DNA from: Psilocybe azurescens
Lineage: Eukaryota > Basidiomycota > Agaricomycetes > Agaricales > Agrocybaceae
Length of the DNA: 56,678 nucleotides
Reading direction: 5' to 3'
NCBI GenBank assembly: GCA_023853785.1
Contig: JAJIRX010000610.1
Location: 1 to 56,678 of the forward strand
The notes beneath the pieces were generated by a model. The model did no database searches. It was not told the DNA's origin and was given only the letters and a program-made list of their open reading frames with translations. Shown piece by piece: positions 20,846 to 31,642 of this stretch (position 1 is its first letter; each line of letters starts with the position of its first letter). Both the position numbers and the translations under genes were made by a program.

Positions 20846-22008
20846 TCATTGTGCACAATTGTTTAGTATATTATGCAACTGGGTGATGTACAGATCCATT
20901 AACTGTGTTGTTTTAGATTCATATGTGTTGTAGAGATTGCTTTTACAGGCATTCAGAGGATTGTCTGAGCTAGTACCTGACTGGTAAGCTGGTAATACAT
21001 GCTTAATATAATTCTTGTTATATAATTTATTGTGCTCTAATCTTTTAGTATACCACTGGACTAAATCCAAATTGGGGTTCTTGAGTAGGGGCTTTTGTAT
21101 GTATGTACTTAAATCCAAATCCATGTCTTCAATACAGTAGAACTTTGTATTATCAATTGGATAAATTGAGAATCAAGCATCATCCTTGGGTAGGGGATTA
21201 GTAGAAGGGTAGTTAGTTTGTATTCCATCATGCAATAGGTATGTTGGTATTTCTGTGAACAGCTGCCCAAACAGCTGCCAATTTCTTTTATGATGCACAA
21301 TGTGGAGGGCTTTTGCCCTCTGTTTTGAGTACCATCCTCAAAGATCAAATCTTGAATTCTCTAAGTAACTTTTAGGTATGTTTATTCTAAAATTTGTGAG
21401 TTCATCTTTAATGTGGTAAGTGTTTTGAATGATACACAAGTTAATGACTGTAAATTGACCATCTGTTATAGATAATTCACTCATATATTGTTCATCACCT
21501 GGATAAGGGCCTAATATATTCAATAGATACATTGCATTCATAGCATACATGTCACCCAGAGATCTTCTAGGGTAACAACAAATCTCATGAATCCATGGGG
21601 CATTTGTGTCCTCAAAACTAATTGCCTCCAAGGGCATACTGTTCAATACCTCCACAAATTCACCAGAGGTATCAGATTTTGTATCCTCCTCTTGTACAGG
21701 TTCTGAGTTAAATATAGAAATTCCTGGTGGCTTATTTCTGTTGTGTTTCATGGAGCTAGCCTGAGGGCAATTTCGGAGAGATGCCCCTGCTCATTACAAT
21801 GGCAACATTGTCCAGATGTTAATCTTTCAGCCTTTTTCTTTTCAGATAGTTTATTACTGTTAATACTATCTTCTTGTTGATTTTTATTATCAAACTTGGG
21901 ACAAGGAGAGTCCCTTCTAACAAATTTCCCTCTGTCCCTTGGGTAACTGTAAGTATGATTATTATTTGATGAATAAGACTTTGGCCTGTCATCATGTTGT
22001 GATCTCAA
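20846..22008 (-). pseudogene. Gag C-terminal half, broken zinc knuckle (element B)
   Basis: Contains the knuckle start CCHCNEQGHLSE but runs into EIALR where element A has the fourth Cys (RNCPQ); the last zinc ligand is lost by a frameshift near 21770. Downstream blocks FRINIPKSYLENSRFDLRGW, FYCIEDMDLDL and NPNLDLVQWYTKRLEHNK mirror element A. The frame breaks several times. Confidence 0.8.
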
Positions 22009-22263
22009 CTTGTCTCAGCACTTATTCATATTATTTTTCTGATCATGCTGAGCTGATGATAATTGTCAGTCTCTGTTGGGACAGCCAACACTTTTGGAGC
22101 TTTCTATGATCTGCATCTGGCTTACAACTGTTGGGAATGTGCTCAGACATTCCACAGTTCATCTTGTAGATATTATTCTATCTTATTAATTGTCTTACTA
22201 ATAATTTCTTGGCCTCGGCTATGCCATACATAGAAATAATTAGACGCCTGTAGAGCATTCTAG

Positions 22264-22671
22264 TTACAGTAGATACATGTATATAAGTAGCTGCGAAGTC
22301 TGTATAATAAAAATTAAGAATTCCAAACATAAATTGTCAATAACAACTTCTTCCCATGTGGAAGAGTCCAGATGCAAGCCATCTTGCCATAATCTGTACT
22401 GTAAATAATCAGCAGCTCTGTTCCAAAAGCAACTAACAAGATTGCTTTCAGTTAGTGACCCTAGTAGATTATATTGTTCTTCTAGATAATAAATATATTT
22501 GCTGACTTTGTGACTGCCTTGTGTTGCATTTTCAAATTTCCTTCTGATATTTTGTCTATAATCAATTGGGAAGCAGTAATTAAATAATCCCTCAGAGAAT
22601 GCAGACATGGACATTGTTTCTTCCTGAGTGGCTGCTTTCTGAAGGTAATAGTCATAATCTTTTTCTTCCAT
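22264..22671 (-). pseudogene. Gag capsid-like domain (element B)
   Basis: MEEKDYDYYLQKAATQEE, NYCFPIDYRQNIRRKFENA and GLHLDSSTWEEVV match the capsid of element A at its 5615-6256 ORF. About half the residues are shared by eye, so the elements are related but not recent copies of each other. Confidence 0.83.
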
Positions 22672-22779
22672 AAAATAAGACAGTGCTAGGATTCTTCTTT
22701 TCTTTTAAATCCACTTTCCTCTAGGTAAGCTCTGCTTTTTTTTTTACAAATCTATGATAGAAGCGAGGGTTAGCTCAGC

Positions 22780-23960
22780 CAGCATAAATTATAGGTTTGA
22801 ATGCTTTCCTGCCACCAGATGGTTTATTAGACTTGTGGCTGCACTTGCACTGCTTCTTTTTGTCCAACTTCTTCAGTTGTTTTTGGATGTCTCACTGGAC
22901 TTGCCTGAGGTCAGACAGTGAGCTTGATGAAGAACTCTCTGATAAATTATTAGAGTCCAAAGATGTACTTGAAGATGACGAGGTGGGATCAGTAGAGCTG
23001 GATGAGCTGTTAGGTATTGGTTTGTATTTCTTAGATTTATTATTAGGTTTTGCACACTTTTAATGCAGTGCCTAAGAATGATTTCAGATTGATATGAGTA
23101 ATGGGTTGCACCAAGATTGGTAATATTCCAATTCTCAGATGTGTACAATCAGCTGTTTGGTCAAACCAAGTTCCAGGTGCAGTAGATATACCTTTGCTAA
23201 CAATAGGTATTGTAGTTTTATTCTTTAGGGCTGCTTTATTGGCTTTTTTAGCCTCCTTAATTACCTTTTTCTGAGTTTTAGGATTTAATTCAGCCTCAGA
23301 GATAATAACATTTCCCCATTCCCTGAGATCAATGGCCTTGCCTTTGTTCTTAGAGATGCCTTCACTGAGCAAATAGGAACACTCACAGCAAACCTTCTTG
23401 TTTTGGTGGTTGATCTGCTCTTTTTTCTTTAGTTAGAGAATTTTTGGCTTCTTTAATAGCCAAATCTATTTCTGGGGAATGCTTAAAGGCCTATTTTTTA
23501 GAATTCTTAGTTAAATTTTCAATAAAATTTTTATGGCGCATAGCTGACTTGAGTTTCTTAGAGCACTTGCTCTTAAAAGTAGTCCATGGACCACTTTCAT
23601 CATTCTCATCTGAGCTTTTGGATGTGGTGGAAGTATCTCTTTGTATTTTATCTACTACAAAGGGGTTGTCATCACAAATAGAGCTATCCCCATGCATAGC
23701 CATCATCTGGTAATCAGGAGGTGGGGAAGTAGCCTCCTTCTCATCACTGTTAGAAGGAGAAGGGGTCTTGACAACATGATGGCACTAGGTGTATCTAGAA
23801 GTGTGTACATTGGTAGTGACCAAAGCAGAATTTGGATAGACAGTGGGTTCCAGCTGTTGATTACCAGTATAAACAGCACTGGATTGGGAATGGAGGTTAT
23901 ATCTAGGAGCCATAATAATTAGTGAAATTTTTTAAATAAATTGCTTATAAGGGTTATATT
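22780..23960 (-). pseudogene. Gag N-terminal region (element B)
   Basis: Fragments TWFDQTADCTHLRI, NPFVVDKIQRDTST and DESGPWTTFKSKCSKK match the N-terminal Gag segment of element A. Stops and frame changes occur about every 80 codons. Confidence 0.7.
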
Positions 23961-24088
23961 TTGTCATAGGGGTTGGGGAATGCTGTCTTGAAGTGGGTGG
24001 CTTAGGTTGATCAGACCTAAGGGTCTCAAACATTGAGACAATAGGGAGAAGTTTTGAGATAGAGTAACAGTTTTTACTGTCAAAAATA

Positions 24089-24427
24089 TGTGATGGAAGT
24101 GATAACCATGACTGGTATAGTTTTGGTTAGATTATTTGATCACACAGAAAGGTGGTAGAGTGAAGCTCAGAGGTAATAAAGACAGGTATAGATGTTCTGT
24201 GTTCACTGGAGGATCTGTAGCTCCAACAGGGCCCATATTTATACTGTAGAATAAGGTTCTAGAACTAGTCTATAAAGTCCAAAGGGAATAGTTATAATCA
24301 AGAGGTGAGTGTTTAAAGCATAGGGTCAAAAGGTATATTGATGAAATGTATATGGAGTCAAAGTCAGAAAGATAAGATAAAGAAAATAATAGATAACAGG
24401 ATTGTGAGAAAGTACCAGATCATCACA
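24089..24427 (-). repeat. 5' LTR of element B (339 bp)
   Basis: Aligns with 7977-8314 of element A across its full length, starting TGTGATGGAAGTGATAACC and ending CATCACA. It lacks the 390-bp inner segment of the longer LTR. Differences from element A are mainly transitions at former CpG sites (for example CGGTTAGATCATTCGG against TGGTTAGATTATTTGA). Confidence 0.85.
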
Positions 24428-26865
24428 TCCGGGTTAGGGTTGTGGTTACTAAACAAACTCAACCAAACTCTCATTCTGATTTTCACCTGCTTCACAGCAT
24501 TGTGTTCCTTTTCTCATGCACATCACAGTCAGCCTCAACCTTTCAACTGAAGATTCCAGAGCTTCAGCACCTTACACTGAGTCTATGGGTAAGAATTTAA
24601 GGTTTTTGCTTTCATATCACTGGTGCACTGGAATCATCACTTACAATGTCTTATCTCCTTGCAACTTCTCTGCTTGCCAACCAACTGTACTAGTCCCAGG
24701 AGCATCTTTCCCATTTAGAATGTACTGCTATCAGTAACACTGCAGGCAAACCTTAGAGTGTATAATCATCATAGCCTTAAAGGCTAGGTGACATTATCAC
24801 TCCTGGGGTGCAGCTAATTTGGAACTTTCCAAAACTTTTTCTCTGTGATATAACATTTTGAATAAGATTTATAACTTTGGAAATTTATTTGAAAAGTTTA
24901 CCTTTAAGATTATTGAAATGAGTTGAAATGTTTGAATGTTGGGATTAATTTGGAATGCTGAAAGAATACTTTTGGGAAGTGATTTGGAGCATCCAAATCT
25001 GACTGAAATGGTAACTATTTACAATATATTCAAGTTCCTGAAAACAATGAATTTTTGGGGTTGGTAACTAATTTGAAAATGTAACCATTTTGACTGAGTT
25101 TATAATATATACACAGTTAAGATTTGGGAAAATTTTCAGGAAATGGAAGAGAGTTTCCAAAACAATAAAATTTCAAAATAAGTTTAGAAATACCCCAAAT
25201 ATAAAAATTTGGGAATTTTTTTAAATCCCAAAACTACATGCCAGATGCAATCAACTGCTCATGTGAAGCAATTAGATTAAAGAATATCTATATCTACATC
25301 ATAACAATAAGACATGATTATACAGTTATACTCTGTTCCAGTCCTAGATAATAAAAAAGAGTGTCAGAACAACTAAAAATAAAAAAGCTTAAATATCAAG
25401 TAACATCACACAAGGTAATGGGACAGCAAGATGAACTTTTTGTCTTCTATCTCAGTTGGGAAATATGCAAAATGGAAAATACTCAAGTTGGTTTTAATAT
25501 TGCAATTGTTTTAAGCATGTTATCACTTGAAATTAGAAAATCTGTGAAGGGACTGGCTAGGAGTGGAAGTCAGTAAGGCAGAGCTAGAAAAGATATTCCA
25601 TGCCTACAAAGCATAGTAGACTCAGAGATAGAGGCAAAATGATGGAGGCAGTGAACTGCAATATGTGTGATTTGATATAAAAATCTAAAACCAAAAACAC
25701 AAACCAGAAAGGAGTGATATAGACTAGATAAGACAACTCTCTCCCTGTTGAATTAAATGAAGGCTGGCTTTACCACTAGATTATAAAGGGGTATGTGGTC
25801 TGAGGAGTGTAGGATCATCTGAAGGAGAGAAAAAGGATGAGAGGTTATAAAAGTGCTTTTAAGAGTTTACTGGGAGAAAATACCCAACTTGGTTGGGGTA
25901 GAAGAGTGTGGATAAAGAGTGTTGATTGTGGAGAAGAAAAATGACTAGATAAATAGGATGGATGAATATGGGGTTAGGAGTAAAAGTATTTTTAATCCTA
26001 ATTCATTTCAGCCAAGTCTCCAACTTTTACAAAGCCGAAAGTAGAGTCTGGTGAATCTGTAATAACTAGAGTGGACTACAGTAATTAAAGATGATGACTT
26101 TTGTGATGTTCTTGAACCACAAACCCAAACAAAGCAGTGGGGTGAGTGAGGAATAACTAGAGCAATGGATAAAGATAACAACTAGTGCAGTTTTCTGAAT
26201 AAAATATTTCAAAATGTTGGGATAAATGGGAGTTGAGGAGAGGAGTGCAGAGGAAGAGTGATGAGTTTAGAGAATGATAAGATCCAAAACAACTGGATAA
26301 AATGCTCTGGGATACAAGAGCATAGGCGGTGGATAGACATGATCTAACCACTGAAAGTCATTTTGAATAACTGAAATAACTGCTGGATTTTGTGCTGGAT
26401 AATAATGATAACTTCTTGAATATGTGCTGAAGTGCTGATACTGAGTGTTGATAACTTAAAATTTTTGCTATGAAGAAAGTTGTGGGCTTGTAACTTCCAT
26501 GCATTTTAAGCAATACTACTACATGGTTTATATACTGGAGAGTGTAGAAAAATATTTAAAAGAGGTAAAGCATCCAAACTATACTAATCATTCTGAAGAT
26601 CAATATCTAATAGTCCAATTTGCCAACTACACACAACAGGCTGATAGAGTTTAGGAGTGAAAAACAAAAGAATAAGTAAGAAGTATAAGCAGGATTATAA
26701 AAAACATAGCAAGATAAGTAACAAAGAAGTGAAGCTGTGCAAGTACAATAAGCAGAAATGACAAAAGAAAGCAAGGATCAATTATACAAAAGTGTTAGAC
26801 AATAAGAAAACAGAAAAAATAGCAAACAAGTATCAGGCTAATAAATAAAACAAGTCTATTTATAG
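24428..26865. other. AT-rich, CpG-poor sequence without genes
   Basis: I find no domain, no long frame and almost no CpG over about 2.4 kb. A telomere-like word GGGTTAGGG occurs once at 24430 and is not an array. This is probably old, heavily mutated repeat sequence. Confidence 0.6.
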
Positions 26866-26969
26866 ATTCTGCACCCACTCATTGGGTAATATATGCACAC
26901 TTATCACCCACATAGCTGCCCAGTAGGCAGGTGATGAATTGATAGGTGGGCAATGAGTGGGTGCAGAAT
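26866..26969. mobile_element. 104-bp miniature inverted-repeat element
   Basis: ATTCTGCACCCACTCATTG (26866-26884) and its exact reverse complement (26951-26969) bound 66 bp that contain a second weaker pair (TATCACCC/GGTGATGA). Perfect 19-bp ends in otherwise decayed DNA suggest a MITE or strong hairpin. No clear target duplication. Confidence 0.55.
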
Positions 26970-27439
26970 TCATGGGAACTTTGTAGATCAACTACAAGTC
27001 AACTTTCAATGTACAAATTTTGAAGTTCTTTGTATTTGAAGTACAAAGGGACTTGGTAGATCATCATGCATTTGATATAATTAGCATGGTAAAAGGCAAC
27101 TTTGTATTTAAGATATAAATTGATTCTGTATGTTACTCAAGATTTAAACTACAAGTCATCCAATAAAGGAGCTTTGCATTTGAAATATTAAAAGCTTCTG
27201 AAGAATGTCCAGGATCAGAAATATTTATGGTCCTAAAGAAGAACTTTCCATTTAAAATATCATATTTTATACAAAGTGCCTCTGCAGGTTGGCTCATATT
27301 TGAACTTTTAAGAGGTATTCAGGTGTGCCTGGCATCAGCTGATCAGCATGAAAACAATCAAATGAACATGTCAGCTCTTTTTCCAACCACCACCCACTCC
27401 CCTTCCTCTCCTTTTTTCCATTGCTGCCATCATACTTGC
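26970..27439. other. Gene-free sequence with CTTTGTATTTGAAGTA repeats
   Basis: Five or six degenerate copies of CTTTGYATTTGAARTA lie between 27000 and 27260, then a C-rich tract. No coding potential is evident. Confidence 0.45.
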
Positions 27440-27782
27440 CCTCTCTGCCCTTCATGATGCCTGCAATGGCCACACAGACAACAATGAGGACAGATGCAGA
27501 CAACCACAATAACGAGGGCAACAATGAGGGCAACAATGGACAACAATGAAGGCAAGGAAGACTGTGGAAGGACACAGACAGCAACAGCAAGGATGAGAAC
27601 AGCGAGGATAAAGAAGGCAACTGTGAGGATGGCCAGCAATGGCAAGGACACAGATGGCATGGATGGCATGGATGGCAACAGCAACAGCTAGGGAGAGGGT
27701 GCAGACAGCCAGAGTGAGGGTGCAGACAGCAAGAGCAAGGGCACAGACAGTGAGCAGTGAGAGCAAGGACAGCAACTACAAG
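27440..27782 (+). repeat. Decayed GAC/AAC minisatellite, left part
   Basis: Purine-rich repeats of GACAACAATGAGG and GGACAGCAAGGGCAAGG words. It resembles the array at 17468-17985 with CpG removed. It is interrupted by the fold-back element and resumes at 28638. Minus-strand ORFs rich in Cys, Leu and Pro are composition artefacts. Confidence 0.75.
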
Positions 27783-28637
27783 CACTGCTGGCGCCGACCA
27801 GTGTAAGTAGAACTTACAGTGAATTAAATACAGAACTTATGTAAGAATTGCTGTAAGTATGACATACAGCACTTCTGTTTGAAAATAATACAGATAACAA
27901 ACAGATATTCTGTTCAGTGGCTGTAAGTTAAACAAACAGTATTTCTGTTTATAAGCTGTAAGTCAATAATACACCTGAATAAAGAGAATTTCTATTCTTT
28001 GTCTGTTTGTTAATTATACAGAATAGCTGTATGTAATTGCTGTATGTAAAACATACAGATATTGTGTATGTAATTGCTGTATGTTATACAAACACAAGTT
28101 CTGTAAAGAAAACTTGCAGTCAAAGTACACAATTTCTGTTTGTTTTACTTATGGAATTTATGTATATAATTGCTGTATGTAAAACTTACACCGAAATATA
28201 CAGTATTTAACTTGCTCAGGTATATTTCGGTGTAAGTTTTACATACAGCAATTATATACATAAATTCCATAAGTAAACAAACAGAAATTGTGTACTTTGA
28301 CTGCAAGTTTTCTTTACAGAACTTGTGTTTGTATAACATACAGCAATTACATACACAATATCTGTATGTTTTACATACAGCAATTACATACAGCTATTCT
28401 GTATAATTAACAAACAGACAAAGAATAGAAATTCTCTTTATTCAGGTGTATTATTGACTTACAGCTTATAAACAGAAATACTGTTTGTTTAACTTACAGC
28501 CACTGAACAGAATATCTGTTTGTTATCTGTATTATTTTCAAACAGAAGTGCTGTATGTCATACTTACAGCAATTCTTACATAAGTTCTGTATTTAATTCA
28601 CTGTAAGTTCTACTTACACTGGTTGGCGCCAGCAGTG
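27783..28637. mobile_element. CACTA-like fold-back element with AAG target duplication
   Basis: An 855-bp near-perfect palindrome starting CACTGCTGGCGCC and ending in its reverse complement, flanked by AAG on each side (27780-27782, 28638-28640). The CACTG start, 3-bp duplication and dense subterminal words (CTGTAAGT, CTGTTTGT, CATACAG, about every 15-30 bp) fit the EnSpm/CACTA group. The two arms of about 415 bp surround an 18-bp loop near 28200-28218. It has no coding capacity. Confidence 0.82.
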
Positions 28638-28850
28638 AAGTGCAAGGACAGCAAGGGCAAGGACAGTGACTGCAAGGGCAAGGATGGTGAGGACTGCAAG
28701 GGTGAGGGTGGAGACAAAGAGGGTGAGGACGGCAGGGGACAGTGAGGATGAGGGTGGGGACAGAGAGGGTGAGGGCGAGGACAGCAGGGACAGCAAGCAT
28801 GAGGGAAGGGACAGCAAGCACGATGGGTCTTGGACATCACAAGTAAACAT
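28638..28850 (+). repeat. Decayed minisatellite, right part
   Basis: Continues the array of 27440-27782 with GGACAGCAAGGGC and GAGGGTGAGG words. It leads into 28820-28905, which matches the sequence that follows the minisatellite of the KDZ-derived copy 1 (18130-18225). Confidence 0.7.
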
Positions 28851-28919
28851 TAATGTATTACATAGTTATTAATATATTGTATTCCATTCTTCTGAATTTA
28901 CATTAAGATTGAACTTATT

Positions 28920-29090
28920 GACTATATCAAGTCCAGTGGACTCCAGTTATCTTAGTCCATATTCACTGTATAGTATAAAATCTACTGCAGTCCAGTCAAG
29001 TCCACTGGAGTCCAGTCAAGTCAAGTCAAGTCCACTGTAGTCCACTGGAGTCCAGTCAAGTCCACTGGAGTCCACTGGACTCTGTTTACC
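28920..29090. repeat. GTCCACTGGAGTCC repeat cluster
   Basis: At least ten overlapping copies of GTCCAGTGGACTCC, CCACTGGAGTCC and CAGTCAAGTCC occur just outside the left end of the KDZ element. A single AAGTCCAGTAGAGTCC follows its right end (35597). A similar cluster sits at 56255-56575. Confidence 0.75.
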
Positions 29091-29529
29091 TTTACACTCA
29101 GTATACTCATCGGATCAAAAAGTGATCATGATTATATAATCTGATGGTGTTTTGGGCAATCTTTGTCAACAGCAAAACAGCTCATTCTTTGAAACTGCTG
29201 GAGCTAAGAGTTATATGCCCGGCACTACGAAGTATATTGGTGGCCACCAATGGCCACCAATGAACATCAGCAGACATTGAAGGCTAATGGTCACGCCCAG
29301 TCAGCAGTATTCGGCAGTGAAAGTTGTCGGAGTTCGGTAGTTGCCATTGGTAAATTTGAAATATCGTATTATTGTCAGCCACCATCGGTCATCGTCTTGC
29401 TCAATGAAGCCAAGGGGCCCACATCGGCCGCTATAGCTTTTATCCCTTGGTGGGGCGGCTCAGTGGGCACCCTTTAAAATTTTATTCCTTTATTCCTGCT
29501 CAGTGCGACCCACAGTTCCCACTTCAATC

Positions 29530-31475
29530 ATGTCTGACCTTGGTGGTGCAGGTGCCTCATCGATGACCACCTTCCGTGGCCCCCTCAAATCCATGCTTAA
29601 AGCTAATCTTCAGATGCTTGCCGCAAGCTTTGGCCTTGATCCAGAGGGGACCTGTCCTGACCTACGCAAAAATATCCAAGTTTACATGGATAACCATCAT
29701 CGAGATCTTTCAGACAAGCCGCCAATACCAACAGCTTTTTCTTATCGTTCTCTGGGCAATAAATCCTCTGGAAAGTCACGACAAGAAGAGTTCAGACAAG
29801 ACAAAGGAGGATCTGCGAGAGGATGACAAGGTCAAGGATGCTACAGGGTATGAATTTTATTTTGAATGTCATGATGGCCAACTGATGTCCTCACTTTTAG
29901 GGCAAATAAAACACTTCTTTCCATGAATCTCACCACCGATCCACCAGCACAGTTCAACCGGCTACTAGGCTTGGATAATGTTCCATCTTCAGCTGGTCTA
30001 AAAGGTGCATTGTCTGTTATTCATTTTCATGATATTTCAATGTATTTAAACACCGTCACTAGTCATCGACAACATTGAGACATCCAATGGTTTTGAGACA
30101 GATACCAGTGTTGCAGAACTGCCTTTCAACAGGTATGATCTCACACAGTCCCCACAATCGAAGACAGAAGAGGTGGAGGACATATATATGGAAGAAATTG
30201 TTGAGAGATCGAGCAAGTCAGATCCTACAACTGGTGAGTTGCATGTCTCGACTCTTCATTAATATTAGCACCTAATGTTTCTATCTAGTCGTTATCAACT
30301 TCCATAACACTTCTGATCCTTCTGACCCACCTGTTGAGGTGTATTTGGAGGACGACCACCGCTTCACTGTCACAAAAAGTTTTGAAAATGGTAACTCTAT
30401 CTACACAACCCGTCTCTCGGACCTTCTTCCGGCTGCTATTGAGACGCTGTCACCAAAAAAAGGTGAGATCACTATATATTTCATACGTGCACGTTGTGCT
30501 TATGTACTCATTAATACAGCACCCTCTGCTCGTATATTTCGCACTGGCAAGGTCACTTCATCTGGTACGTGTTCAATTGGGGAGTATTGAGACATTGCTT
30601 GCCGGTGATAGCAAGCACCTTGGAGTTAACGGTAAATTCATATCAGCTGGCAAAGTCGGAAGGAGGGGTTTCTTGTTTGTGATCTGTTTGTTGATAATGG
30701 GGATGCTCATGTTGAAGCAGCTCGATCCAAAGTAACGGTAAGTACATTATGTTTTCCACTCGGGATTTAATGCTGATTAAAAGACATGATTGGGACTCTG
30801 CAACAGCACCACTTCATCGTGCTAGGGTTCGCAATTTTAGTAATAATGTTGATGATGATCATCTGACCATAACACGCTCACTGGCTGCCATACCTCGTGG
30901 TGACAATGACCCATTTATTTTATATCTTTGGCGCTTTTTGGGCATTGGGACAAAGCCTTTGCCTCGGGCTGAATACATCATTACTGCATTGCAGCGTTTC
31001 CGCAGCCTTGAGGCCGTATATCAGAAGCTGAATGACATGGGTTGGACTAGAGCTCGTGGAGGTATGTTATTCCACCAGGTGCGCTACATCTTAAGGCTTA
31101 GTTGTATCATGTTCATAACACTTAATTCTTTCCGTTTTTAGATCATGATGAATGGCCTGGTCAGCAATTTACAAAAGAGAACATCCACACCGCATTTCGC
31201 ATTCAGCACAGTGTGGCTAATGGTGACGCCGCACTATTTACTTGAAAGATCTCATCTATGCTGCAGATGCTGCTGAATGGATTGAAAATCCAGAAGGCGA
31301 ATACAAGCTTCGATTCAAGAATCTTTCTGTTGCGAAATTCAAGAAATATCTTGTTGATGCTGCCGCTACTCGTAAAGAACGCCTCAGACATAAATATTCT
31401 GAAGATAGTGACGATGAGCGAAGGGCAAAGAAAGCGAGCAAAGAAGGAAGCAAGAGAGAAGAAGAAAGCGAATGA
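29530..31475 (+). pseudogene. Unknown KDZ-partner gene, SAP-like N-terminus, Lys/Glu-rich C-terminus
   Basis: Multi-exon gene upstream of the transposase on the same strand. It starts MSDLGGAGASS; residues 20-60 (LKANLQMLAASFGLDPEGTC) could be a SAP-like helical DNA-binding motif. Later exons read VYLEDDHRFTVTKSFENG, GDNDPFILYLWRFLGIGTKP, FRSLEAVYQKLNDMGW and HDEWPGQQFTKENI, ending in a basic-acidic tail (KYSEDSDDERRAKKASK). Short introns are clear at 29849-29899, 30010-30060, 30234-30289, 30471-30528 and 31062-31141. A one-base deletion near 31240 puts the last block out of frame. I do not recognise the family. Its place suggests an accessory transposition protein. Confidence 0.6.
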
Positions 31476-31642
31476 TGTCTGAAAACCTTGATGAGTAGTA
31501 GCACGTACATAGGCTTGTGTCTTGTAGGTAGTTGTTAATCTCAATACCGATGATCGAGATCAGTGTAAAATTTTCATAGCTAGTCAAGTACAAAGTTAAA
31601 TCGACTCCTCTGGTGTCTCACTGTGTCTTGTATTGCTTTACC

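Larger units (their letters stand above)
13419..24427 (-). mobile_element. Ty3/gypsy LTR retrotransposon B, decayed and interrupted
   Basis: Same family and domain order as element A, read on the minus strand from the LTR at 24.4 kb to a chromodomain at 14 kb. It is interrupted between RNase H and integrase by a KDZ-derived element (15397-18612). CpG is strongly depleted and several Trp codons have become stops (for example in the integrase zinc finger and core), consistent with G:C to A:T decay. The RT palm is missing and no 3' LTR is seen. Confidence 0.9.

Noticed and set aside
24430..24440. Telomere-like GGGTTAGGG
   Set aside because: Only one copy, no tandem array.
27294..27785. Minus-strand Cys/Leu/Pro-rich ORFs
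   Set aside because: They are readings of a purine-rich minisatellite; several frames are open at once and the repeats explain the composition.
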